From the NCBI RefSeq assembly GCF_000220395.1, contig NW_004086336.1, positions 62,001 through 126,000 of the forward strand: DNA of 64,000 nucleotides, written 5' to 3'. The position numbers and the translations under genes were made by a program. This DNA is from Ichthyophthirius multifiliis. Its lineage: Eukaryota; Ciliophora; Oligohymenophorea; Hymenostomatida. A model generated the notes under the pieces. The model saw only the letters and a program-made list of their open reading frames with translations. It made no database searches and was not told where the DNA came from. Positions 1-13,200 of this stretch are shown here, piece by piece (the first letter of the stretch is position 1; the number at the start of each line of letters is the position of its first letter).

Positions 1-2529
1 ATTTTCTTAATTCTTTATTTTTTTATTTATCATTAATTATAAATTATATAGTTTTCATTTTTAATTAACTTCTTAATATAAATATAGATTATATTTTTTA
101 AATTACATTAATTATATTTCTATAAAAATTATCGAATATATTAATTTTATATTATATTTTGTTAATATTATTATTTTAAAAAGATACATTTAAAAGATAA
201 TATAATCTTATTTATATTTTTAATCTTATTATGTTTAAAATGAAAAATTAAACATCTATATTGTAAACAAAATTTTAAATAAATCTTATATTAAATTATA
301 ATCATTATTTATATTAAGAAACAATTATTTTTAAATTTAATATTTATTTTATTTTTGTTCTAAATAAATTAAATATATTTTATTTTATAAATAATTTTAC
401 TATATAAATAAAAAAAATAAAAATTAAGTTTAATATTTATGCATTTTTTAAATCTAAAAATTGAAATTTTTTAAATAGTATAATATTTTTTTTATTTTAG
501 TGTTTTTTATATAAATCTATTTATTATGTATGTTTATTAAAAAAAAATACCAGACATTTTTTAAACATTGTTTAATATAAATTTCGAATTTCAATATATA
601 AAGAATAGATATTTTTTTTCTTATTATTATTTATATATTATCAGATTTAGTAATTTCATTAAAAAGATGTAAATTTCATATAATAGTATAAATATATGAT
701 TTAGACTCAATTTTAATATCTTTAAATATATCATTATATTCATTTATTTATCCCATTTATTAAATTTAGATAATTTTACAATCGATACAATCAAACATAT
801 TAATAAAAATAAGTTAATTTTAAACAATTAAAAGTATTATATGTGATTTCGTAATTATAAGTATTTTATTTTTTCAAGCATAATATTATATGATTTTTGT
901 ATTAAAATCATGATTTTAATCAAATTTGTTTATAAAATTATTTTAGTTTAAACAAATATAATTTCTACAATATTAATGATATATAATAGCTAACAACGAA
1001 TACGATATTAAATAAGGAAATAATGTATTATATGAAACAATAAAATATAATATATTACTGTAGGAGCATTAGTTTAGTATAAAATTTCTAAAGATAAACC
1101 TTATATTCATTTAAATTATATCAAGAATAAATAGCGTGAAGTTTTTTCAAGCAGTCTAATAAATAATTATAAATAATATAATAAATCCTATTTAAAATTA
1201 AATTTCGCAAGTATTATTTATCAAGGTGCTGCATCTTAAGTTACTGTACTTTTTCGCTTTTGCAATTTAATCTTTAGGATTAAATGAAATTTTCTATGTG
1301 ATATGTGTTGAAGAATGATTTTAAGGGTATAATTCTTAAAAAATATAAAATTTAATGATATATTTGCTGCTTGAGATTACCATTACTACTTTTGGATTAG
1401 CTATTATTATTAATATATAGTAGGTAATAACACTTATTATTTTTGTTTCAGTTTTACTTTTCCTATAAAATAAGAGTTTGGTCAAAAATTTTTTAGTGGA
1501 AAATAATTTTTATTATTGGATTTTCTTATATAAATATATTTAGATTTTTGTTAAATTAAAAGATAAAGTAATAATACTATTATTTAAATTTTTATTTCTT
1601 TTGATTTCTGGATTCATAATTTATAATTCTGATATTATTCTTTATAAAATAGTTTATTTGTAAAAAAATACAGAAATTAAATATTAGGAATTAATATTTA
1701 ATTTACTAATTTTTCTTATAAAATTATTTGTATTATATTAAATATAAATAATAATGGTTTTATTTAAGATAAATAAAATTAATAAAATAATTTTTTCAAA
1801 TAAATTTTATATAAGCTTGATATAAAAAATAGTGAAAAATAAATAAAAATATAATTAAATTTAATCTTTTTATATAATAAAATGTATTATAAAATTATAA
1901 TATATATTTATATATGAATTTTTTTTTTTTTTAATTTTATGTAGTAAATGCAAAATTAAAAATAAGAATATTTTATTTATATTTTTAAATATATAAATAA
2001 AATAAAACTAAATTTATTATATTTAAAAATTCTTTTAAATTTTAAATAATATGCATATATTAATATTTATATTTTTAAAATATTTATTAAAAATGATTTT
2101 TTTTTTTACCTATTATTAATAATATTAATATTTAATTTTTTAACTATTTTTTTGTTTTTTATTAAACAATGCATTCGATAATGTATAATTATTAAATTAA
2201 TTAAAATATCATGATTACTTTTTATCTATTTTTTTATATTTTTAAAAAATAATATCTGTTTACTGATTTAGGTTATTAATTTTTGAATTCTTAAACTTTT
2301 TATTAATCTTAATTATTTTATTTTATTATAATGTTTCTTATATTTTATATTAATTTTTCTTTATATATTAATTATAATAATATTATAAAAAAATACTTTA
2401 TTATTTATTTTTTGAATTAATTATGAAAATATAATAATAAAAAAATATTATAAAAAAAAATATTTAAAATTTATATATATATATATTTTTTCATTATGTA
2501 AAATTTATTTATTTTATTTAAAAAAAAGT
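1..2529. other. AT-rich intergenic DNA, no supported gene
   Basis: No reading frame on either strand gives a convincing protein under the ciliate code. Most of it is A/T runs. The part around 1040-1500 has a little more G and C and holds an ATG-less open frame of about 80 codons (roughly 1040-1287, +) that I could not match to any family. It may be a gene remnant or chance. Confidence 0.6.
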
Positions 2530-3549
2530 TCACCATTCTAAATCTCCATTTAACGCATTAAAGACATATTCATGTCCTCTAATAACCCCAATAATATTTT
2601 TAAATTCAACTTTGAACTTTTTTGAATTTTTTTTTTTAATTTATTAGTAATGTCCAAATAAGAAATTCGAAGTTTTGAATTCTTAATTTTCGTTCAAAAA
2701 GCAATTATTTGCATTTTAGTTTTAATTATTTTGATTCTGGATGTCTCTGTCTCCTTCTTCTGATTTTTCTGAAACGTTTGAAATGTCGTCTTAATCTTCA
2801 TCGTGCTAAAAAATACATATTTTTTTTTAAATAAGAATTATTACTTCATTTTACAATCCAGCGTTCTTCTTTTTCTTCTTAGTTTTCGCCTATCTCATTT
2901 TCGATATTGTCTTCCAGTTTTACATTTTGAAGAAAATTCTGTTTTGCAATTTTATTTTTGCTTTACTATTTGATCAAATTTAAAGCTTGGGTCGGAGATG
3001 TAGTCAATTCTTAGTTCAAATTATACTTTTAAAATCCTATTTTTTAATGGCTTTATAATTATTCATTTTAATTAAGAGTAAAAGTTGAGGACTATTCTTA
3101 GTCTTTCTATATTCCGAAAAAAGGACTACTTTGTTGCCCTGTGTGTTCCTATTTTATATCTTCTTAACCTAAAATAGCAACTGATTCTATTTTTAAATTG
3201 ATATTTATAAAAATACGTATATAAATATAATTTATATATTTCTTACATGTTTATTGTTATAATTAGGATAATTCTTAGGTATTTAGCTTTACTTTTTTAT
3301 GAGGTTCACTATTAAGTTAGTTATTATTTTAGATTGTTGACATTATTTAATTCACAGTATTGTCCTTCAAGTTTATTTTTTGTTAGTTTTTTTGTTGGTT
3401 ACTTGAGATGGTTCTAATTTGGGTACTTTAGTCTGTTTTATCAACCTTTTTATTATTATAAATATATATATATTTATTTACAAATTTACATTATATTATA
3501 AATCAGCAGTTTCTTCAAAAACATTTTTCTCATCTAAGTTTTTTTTCCA
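2530..3549 (-). CDS. Q/N-rich, acidic protein of unknown function, 4 exons
   Basis: The frame starts MEKNLDEKNVFEE and ends GDLEW then TGA; removing three GT-AG introns (44, 78 and 49 nt) gives 282 codons with all phases consistent. The middle is rich in Gln (mostly TAA/TAG), Asn and charged residues, with an acidic stretch around ERWI-HDEDQDD. The C-terminus is more ordered (FKNIIGVIRGHEYVF). I do not recognise a domain. Start chosen as the first ATG after a run of A/T. The gene lies just downstream of a small same-strand ORF at 3599-3865. Confidence is high that it is coding, none for function. Confidence 0.75.
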
Positions 3550-3598
3550 TAACTTTATTTTTTTAAAAAAAAATTAAAAGTTATATAAAAAAAAAAAA

Positions 3599-3865
3599 TC
3601 AATTGATATAAATCTATAAAATAAATAGAATTAAATGTTTTTGAGATGACATTTTTATTTGATTTGGTTTTATATTTTTTTAAAATTAATTTTTTTATAA
3701 AAATACGTTAATTAAATTATCAATAACTTCTTCAGGTAAATCATCCCATTATCCTTATTAAGATTATTTAGTTAATTATTGATTAAATTCTTCAATAATT
3801 TTTTCATATAAATCTTTTATGTTTTTTATTGAATTAGAATTATTATTATTGTTATTATTGCTCAT
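3599..3865 (-). CDS. Small hypothetical protein, F-box-like motif
   Basis: Reads MSNNNNNNNSNSIKNIKDLY, then WDDLPEEVIDNLIN, which resembles the opening helix of an F-box (LPxE), though it is too short to assign. A likely GT-AG intron follows Asn and a few residues later the frame meets TGA at 3601-3599. An N-terminal Asn run is encoded by AAT/AAC repeats. It might be a first exon of the downstream gene starting at 3549, but I found no splice pair that keeps that frame. Weakly supported. Confidence 0.4.
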
Positions 3866-4761
3866 TTGCTTTTGTTTTTAATTTTAATTATTATTTTGTT
3901 AATTTAATTTGTATTTGTGTTTTTTTTTTAAAAAAAATATATATTTTTTTTAATTAAAATTAATAATATTTTTATTGTTCCACGGGGAAATAGTATTTAA
4001 AGAGAACCGAAAAAATCAGAATTTATCAGAAAAATAATAATTTAAAAAATAAATTAAATAAGAAAAATATCCAAAATAAAAAATATTTTATAAAAATAAA
4101 TATAATTAAAAAAATATTATTAGTAATACTTTATTTTTGTAATTTAAATAAATATTTTTTAAAGAATTTCTTTTTTCAATATACAATAGGCATATTATAT
4201 ATTTAAAATATTTTATTATTAAACTATACAAATAAAATTATTAATATCATTGTACATATTATTTATGTTTATTTATTTCAAAAATATTTATGAAATAAAT
4301 TGTTTTTAAATTTAAAATCTTTATTCGGATAATCTTGTTATTTTTTATATGCTTAAAAATCATATAAAATATATAACATATATTTAAATTTAAATTTGGA
4401 TTAAAAATAATAAATTTCACTTAAAATATCTACTTATATTAAATTAAAAGTATAAAAAAATGATAAATATATATATTGATGATTTTTCTTTTATTATTCT
4501 TTTGATACAAATTTTGATAATATTTTTTTCGCAATTTTATATTTATATTTTTTTAAAAAATATATTCTATAATTATATAAATAATTTTAATAAATATATA
4601 AAGAATTAAATTGAATTTTTTAAAAGTAAAAAATATTATGTATATAATAATAAATTATAAATTTTATAATTATTTATTTAAAAGAAATTTTGGTAAAAGA
4701 TTATAAAGTTTATATATATATATTATTGTCTACATAATATTTTTATTATCAAAAGAAAAAA
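3866..4761. other. Intergenic A/T-rich spacer
   Basis: Nothing supported. A short G/C-bearing stretch at about 3978-4012 is not part of any readable frame. Confidence 0.7.
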
Positions 4762-6018
<1,257 letters not shown>

Positions 6019-6337
6019 TTTTTTTTTGGTTAATTATTATTTATAATAAAAAAAATTATTTTATATATAAAAGTAAGAATTGCATATATAATCAATTATT
6101 TTTTATCTTATATATATTCATAAATTAATGGATTAAAAATTTTTGTGTACTTTTTTTTTATAAATTTTATATTTTACTAAAAGAAATCTTTTAATTTTAA
6201 TACAATTTTTTTATTAATTTATTAATTTAATGTATATATATTTAAAAAATTAAATATAAATAAAAATAAATAAATCTAAAATTATATTATATTTATAAAG
6301 AAAAAAAAATTAAAAAAAAAAAGAAAAATAGATCAAA

Positions 6338-6616
6338 ATGGTAACATAAAAACAAATATAAAAAATAAATATAAAAATATTTAATAAAATTCTTTTAAAT
6401 TTTCTAGGGAGCTCATAAATCCTTGATTTTCAAAAAACGTTTATCTAAAAAAATTAAATAGAATCGTCCTTTACCTAACTGGTATAGATATAAAACTGAT
6501 AACAATATTAGGTATTAAAATAATTTACATTTTTATTAATATATTTTAAATCTTTATTTTATAGATATAACTCTAAAAGAAGAAACTGGAGAAGAACTAA
6601 ACTTAAAGTTTATTGA
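6338..6616 (+). CDS. RPL39: Large-subunit ribosomal protein eL39
   Basis: 52 aa from three exons, matching eL39 (usually about 51 aa) end to end. Exon 1 is the ATG alone; introns are 6341-6407 and 6512-6564, both GT-AG. Visible landmarks are GAHKSLIFKKRLSKK, QNRPLPNWYR and RYNSKRRNWRRTKL, ending VY then TGA. eL39 is a tiny basic protein lining the peptide exit tunnel. The conserved Gln in KQNRP is encoded by TAG, which gives direct evidence for the ciliate code. Confidence 0.97.
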
Positions 6617-7172
6617 ACAAAAATCAAAATATATTTATTTTTAGATAAATATTAAAAGTATATAATTTAGTTAGTTGCATGTTAAATTGTTTTAATTTTA
6701 ACAAATATTTTATTTAAACATTTTAAAATAAAATTTTACTATATAAAAGCATTTTATTTTTTTTGATATTCACAAAAATTTACATATATATTTATTATAA
6801 TCAATTGATATTTTTAACAAAATAAAAATATTTAAATGATTAATTGTTTTTTATATATTAATTTTATAATAATTATTCTTTTATTTATTTGTTTTTCTAA
6901 GTTTTAGTTATAAATTGTGTGATTTAATATTATATTACATATATTCATTATATATAAAAATTAAAAATCTCTTATTCTTTTTTAAAATTAATATCATATT
7001 TTATCTTCTTTAGATAAAAATAAATAAAATATAATTTTAATAAAATTATAAATACTTGGATTATGTTTTTAAATAATACTTATTCTAAAATTTAATAATA
7101 AATATTTTTATTATTATATATTTTTAAAAATTTTATTATATTATAAAGATATAAAAAAATATAATAGATAAT
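6617..7172. other. Intergenic A/T-rich spacer
   Basis: Convergent spacer between eL39 (+) and the gene at 7173-8208 (-). No readable frame or GC island. Confidence 0.7.
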
Positions 7173-8208
7173 TCATTAAAGTGATTCTAACTCATCATTT
7201 AATCCAGATTTTTAATTTTCTAATTCTTAGTTTTAAATTCTAATTTCTCTTAATTTTTCTTCAATATTTTCAGCAGTTAAATTAGCATTAAATAATAATT
7301 CTAAAAAAAAAAAATTAGTATTTTATTGAATAAAAAATAAAATTACCTGCAGGACGTTATCTATTTAATCCTTGATGTCCGAAAATTATAGTTATACCAA
7401 TACCCATTAATGCAATATATAAAAATTATAAAGTGGAAACTTCAAAGTTAGGTCTTGTATCTAAAGGCTTTAAAAAATGATATAATTTTAATCATAATAA
7501 TTTTATTTATAAAAATATTACATCATCGTTTGTTAAATAGCCATGAGGTTCATTCATTAAAGGATTTACTTCATCAGGAATATAATAAGGATCAGCAAAG
7601 TATAATCTTTCAAATCTAATTGATTTTTATTTTATTTAAAATAATAAGATTAATTTTTAAATTAAACAAAATAACAAAAAAATATAAAAATAAAATAATA
7701 AAATTATATATTTTCTTTTATTTAAAAGAAGAATTGTATTTGTATAAATAAAAAATTACGATAAAAAGGGTTTATTTCTAATATGTGCATAAGGGTCAGT
7801 TTCATCATGATGTTCATGCACATTAACATCGTCAAATCCATAAATAGAAACCAATTCTTAATCCTTATTTTATATGTTTTTTTTGAAATAAATTATATAT
7901 TAATGATTAATTATTTTAATTTATAAATTTTTTTACGAAATTTTAATTTGAAATTATGTTTTATCTCTGACTAAATATACACTCTTTTTTTATTTATTAG
8001 TTATTAAATAAATTGTTATTTTAAAATTTTAGATTTATTTTTTTATTATTTTTACATGCCCATGATCATGATGTTCATTGTGACCATGATGATCATGATG
8101 ATCGTTATGATTTACTACTGCACTTCCAAACCAATTTTTTATGTTTTGGCTTATAATAGATTATTAGTTTGCTTTTCTGAATAAACTATATATGTTTCTT
8201 GAAATCAT
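7173..8208 (-). CDS. Probable mitochondrial inner-membrane protein, His-rich N-terminus
   Basis: Starts MISRNIYSLFRKANQQS, a basic, acid-free stretch typical of a mitochondrial presequence. It is followed by a His-rich segment (NDHHDHHGHNEHHDHGH), a second cluster VHEHHDETDPYAHIRNKP, then FERLYFADPYYIPDE, one hydrophobic helix (LQFLYIALMGIGITIIFG) and a C-terminal coiled coil (ENIEEKLREIRIQNQELENQ). Exon 1 is 8056-8208; at least three further GT-AG introns join in phase. The single TM helix with acidic flanks resembles accessory subunits of respiratory complexes, for example NDUFB types, but I cannot name the family. A long AT run lies just upstream of the ATG. Confidence 0.7.
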
Positions 8209-8228
8209 TTATAAATTTATTTTCTTTA

Positions 8229-8231
<3 letters not shown>

Positions 8232-8276
<45 letters not shown>
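8232..8276. repeat. (AT)n microsatellite
   Basis: AT dinucleotide run about 25 bases upstream of the minus-strand start at 8208, so within its 5' flank or promoter. Confidence 0.95.
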
Positions 8277-8279
<3 letters not shown>

Positions 8280-8671
8280 ATATATAATTTTAATTTATTT
8301 ATTTCTTTATTGAAAAAATATATTAATATATTTTTTCTATTATTAAAGTATATTTACAATAAAAATAAATGTATTTTTTATTAATTTATTTAAAATAATC
8401 TTTAAATATTAAATAAATAATTATTAAGTTGATATTAATATTTCTAAATTTATATAAATATTTATTTATACTAAATTGTTTAACTATATATTATTAATAA
8501 TTTATAATACAAGAAAAGAATTAATTATATTTTATTAAAATAATTATTTTTTTAAAAAATATTATTTAATAAATATATTGAAATAATTAAAAAAAAAGTA
8601 ATTTACAAACATATGTAATTCAAATATATTAAATGTTTTTTGAATTAAAAAAAAGGAATTAAAATAATAAA
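8277..8671. other. Divergent intergenic spacer
   Basis: Only A/T-rich DNA between two divergent genes; promoters of both must lie here but no recognisable element was seen. Confidence 0.65.
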
Positions 8672-10252
8672 ATGAAAGATAATAATAAAAACAAATTTGA
8701 ATAAAGTCACAATCAAACTGAATTTACAAAAATATTAAGTTAAGAAAGACAACAAGGAATATCTTAATTAAATATGACCAAATAGTGTTAGGCTTTATCA
8801 TTGTAATAATCGACTCGACTATTATAAAGTGAAAACACATTATAAATAGAAAAACGCTTAGAAGCGTTAGAATTCAATATCAGTAAATTATTTAGTAAAT
8901 AAGAATCATTAATACCTTTGTTTGAAATATTAGATATATATCCATAATAAATCAAAAGCTTAAATAAAAAGTAAGTAGAAATAGAAAAAAAATAAAAATA
9001 TTAGAAGAAAAGAAGAAATAAAATCTTATGATCAAATATTTGGGAAAATAGAGAAAAACTTAAAAAATGCATTTTCTCAAATAAATAATTTAAAAAAAGA
9101 TTTATAATTATTGGAATAAAATAATAATGAAAATAATGGATTTTTTTAAAACAACAGTAGCAATATTAATAAAGGTGATAACTATGTTGATTAGAAATTC
9201 GAAAAATTTATTAGGGAAGTAAAATAAATGCTTGGTGAATTTTAGGGAAAAAATTAAAATTTAGAAATTAATTTTGATTCAATTTTAAATTAATAATAAC
9301 TTAATAATAATTAAGATAATTAAAATTTAGAAAATTAACAATAAATATAAATTGATATTTCGAATATTTATAGGGAAATAGGGGTTCTAAGAACTGAAAT
9401 GGAGCTTTTATTTGATAAACCAAGGGCTGAGTTTTTAGAAGAATAGTTGGAAAAAAATAAAAGGATATTCTACATCTGATATCGAATGTTAACTCTTTGT
9501 TAGCGCTGTTTAATAAAATATGTATTTTTAAGAAATTGAAATATTCGATAGGGTTAATTAAGATAGACTTATGGGAGAATTAGATAATATAATAGAAAAA
9601 TTATATTAAATTAGAGAAGATGCCTGTGTTTTGGAACAAAGGGATTTTACTAATAATAATTATTAGGATGAGAATAATAATAGGGATAATGATAATGAAT
9701 AAGTTGAATATATTTAACATGAATTAAAGTATTTAGATGATCGAATTTTCAACCTTAAATAACAATACCATGGCACTAAAAAAAAATATCTTTGTGATTC
9801 TAGAAAATTGGAAGATAAAGTTAGTAAATTTTTAGGACAATATAATATTGCAAGATAGCAAAGGTAATTTTAAAATCCGATTATTGTTTAGATTTGTAAA
9901 ATTGATTTATATAAGTAGAGAGTTAATAAAATTAATGAATCTATTGGCAAAAACGTTTAAATCTTAAGTAATAAAATTAAATAAGCTGAATGCATATTTT
10001 CTAAAACTAAATAAGTGTTAGTTAACATTAAAAAAAAGAATAAAATTAACAATTATGAAAAGAGAATTATATTTACAATTTATGTATATTTATTTAACTT
10101 ATAATTTTACTATTTTACTATTTTTAATTTTATAATTTATTTATTTAATAAATACAAAGAATAATAATATTTTAACTTTGAAAATAGTTTATTTAATATT
10201 TTTCATTTTAATCAAGAGTAAATTAAACTATTTATATTTAATTTGTTTTTGA
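8672..10252 (+). CDS. Coiled-coil protein with a one-base frame break
   Basis: Begins MKDNNKNKFEQSHNQTEF and is mostly long helical, Q/N/E/K-rich sequence with heptad-like leucines (IEKNLKNAFSQINNLKKDL, IYREIGVLRTEMELLF, then VEYIQHELKYLDDRIFNL). One clear GT-AG intron lies near 8970-9007. After FLEEQLEK the frame is lost unless one A is removed from the A7 run at 9451-9457; the next frame then continues for hundreds of bases. The end is uncertain: a last intron near 10080-10155 would bring TGA at 10250-10252, slightly overlapping the tail of the next gene. Possibly cytoskeletal; no named domain. Confidence 0.65.
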
Positions 10253-13200
10253 GATATGAACGTAAATACTAATTTTCTCTGTGTAGTTATATAGGGATTA
10301 AAAGAATAAAGCTGTTGACATATTATGAATCTCTTTATAATTATTTATATTTATTAAGCCAGACAAATAAATAAAATAAAATTAATAAAAAATAAAAGAC
10401 AATCATTAATATCATATTTTATAATAGCAACTTATCAATTCCAATTTAAATAGTTTTCTTTTAAAAATAAAAATTATAAATAAAAAATACAAATTAAGGC
10501 AAACAATAAAAAATTACACTTTCTTGTTCAAACAATTTAAAAGAAACTCTCTAAATAATGATTCTCATATATTAAAAATCGTAATTTTATTTACTATTTT
10601 ATGCACTCATAAATAATATTTTGGCTTCATAATCTTTTGTTTTTCTAGTTGTGTAGAATGTTTCAATTTCAGATTCCATTTTTGATTCAATAAAAATAAA
10701 ATAATTTTAATATCCTAAATTAAGTGTACCTCTTCCTGAATTTTCACATATTTTATATTAAATAGTATTTCTAATTAAAAATAAAATAAAAATTAATAAA
10801 GAAAAAAAAATACTAATTAAATTGCATGACATTTAAACAAATATTATCATTCATAATTTTAGTTACAAAAGTTTAATATTAAATATCTAATTTTCCAAAA
10901 AACAAGAAATTTTCCATAAGTATATCTGTTGCATTTTTCTGCTTGTATTAAATAAACTATTAATAAGTATCTTCAATTTATTAATCTTAGTAATTATCGA
11001 TTATATATTTTAATAAGTCAAAATAATAGAGACTATAATAAGTATGATTATTCATTAAATTATGCTGTTTTATATGTAAATTTTTCAAAATTTCCATATC
11101 TTCAACATATAAAAATATTGGATAATCTTTTAAAGCCACAAATGTAAGAAAAAATAAGGCAATTCCAAAAATTTTAAGAAAGTAATTGATTTTATTAATT
11201 TTTACGCCTTTATATAACCTTGTTCTATTTACGGATCTTGAATCTTACATTTTTTTATTTTAATTTTACATAATTTTTTCGTTTAGAACAATTTTTTCAA
11301 CTTCTTTTGTTTAAGAAGATGTATTTTCAATAGAATTTAAACACAAATATATCCTTTTATAATGTTCTGAATAAAAATCGATATCTTTAAGGGATATTTT
11401 AGTAAAAAGAACTAATGAATCGTGTATTTTAACATTTGATTACAGAAGAGAAGGATATATAAATATAAAAGACACAAAAATAAATATGAATTATAAAGAC
11501 CATTTACTTAAAAATTAAGTTTTTATCGTTTCTATTAGATTTATTAGAATTTAGTCCAATTTTTACATATTTAAGATATTTTATTATATCATATTTTGCT
11601 TATTTTGTTCTATAAAATATAGATAATCATTAGTTTCAAAATTCTAAAGAGAAAAAAAGTCTTAATCTTAATCTATAGTTTAATTTAAAGCATTAATAAA
11701 TAATCTTAAATACTTTTAATAATTAATTTATTGAGTGGTTTTACTTTTTGCTACTAACATATAAACATTCATTGGTTCAAATAAATATTATCTTAAATCC
11801 TTTTTTTAATTTATTTATAAAGAATAAATAAATATATATTAATATATATATATATTATACATATATATATATATATTTATTTAATTAATTACTTTTTATC
11901 CTATTAATTGTTCTCCTGCTTATGATAAATCGTCTTGTGAGAAACGGACAAATATATTCAAGTATTCTTTGATGAAAGCCTTATTTTATATCCACCAAGT
12001 ATTATTATAATATTACTCACTAAAATATTTTCGATTAATCATATAAAAATCATTATAGCTTAGTTAAAGCTGGACTAAAGTTTATGTATAATTACTAATT
12101 TTATCTACTATAAGTAGTTCAGTTTAAAATTATGTAAAATTTTATACCAAAGTTAAATATTAAGTAAGTCCTAAAGCAAAAAGTATTATACACAAAAAAG
12201 AATTAAATAATTAGAAAGTTTCAAAATCAAAGGTGTATTTACATTTTTTAGGGATTATCTTAACATTCTTACTGCATTTTATGTATTTATACTATTTGAT
12301 GAACCTACACTTTATCCTACTGCATTTTCTTATTCTTTTACTTCTTTTTTTTCGAGATTTTAAAGCAAATTTCTTTCAATTAATAAAGAATCATCTGATT
12401 TTTAATCAATTTTTTGAATATCATCAAACATCTGTTCTTCTTCACTTGTACTTGATGATTAATTAATATCTTTAATCTTTTTTTTATTTTTTTTATTTTT
12501 ATAATATCTTATTGTTACTATTTTTAAACCATGTCCTGATGATGAAGTAATACTATTTCTTTAAGTTTTTTATTTTTCAGTAAATTTTCCTTTATTAAAA
12601 GCTTATTTTATTTTAGCTATTCCTGAAGTTTAATACTCTTTGACTTTTTAAACAAATATACTTTTTTTAAAAAAAAAAAAAAAAAAAAACTTTTGATATT
12701 TTATGATTATTTAGTTTAAAAATTTTCTTATTATTCTTGTTCTTCAGTATTTTATTTTTCAGAATCATTATCAAAAAGAAATCCAGATTCTTTCATTTCA
12801 ATATGACTTCTGGGATTATAGAAGAGACTATGTGGTTTTTTTCCAATAATTTTATTAATTATTAACGTTTTTCTTAATCTAGAAAAAAATTTAGAACTAA
12901 TTTCTACAATATTTTAATTTTTTGTTTCTTTTTATTGAATTTTAGGTTTATTATTTTATTTCAATATAGATTCTTATGATTTGATCTTTTAACTATTATA
13001 GACTTTAATTTTATTCTTTTTTTTAAAGTAGTATTCTTTTTGTAATTTTTTTATTATAAATTTTCATGAGCTAATTATGTATTTATATCATTATTATTTA
13101 ATTAAATGTTATTGCTCAATCTATTATTTCTAATTTTTATACTATTGCTCATGTTGTATTCCAATAAGTTTTATTGATTTAAATCTATTTTATTTTATTC

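Noticed and set aside
1040-1287. Open frame of about 80 codons on the + strand
   Set aside because: No start codon, no family match, and flanked by non-coding DNA; left as a possible remnant only.
8199-8384. Plus-strand ORF with Ile-Tyr repeats
   Set aside because: Translation of the AT run upstream of the 7173-8208 gene; no coding features.
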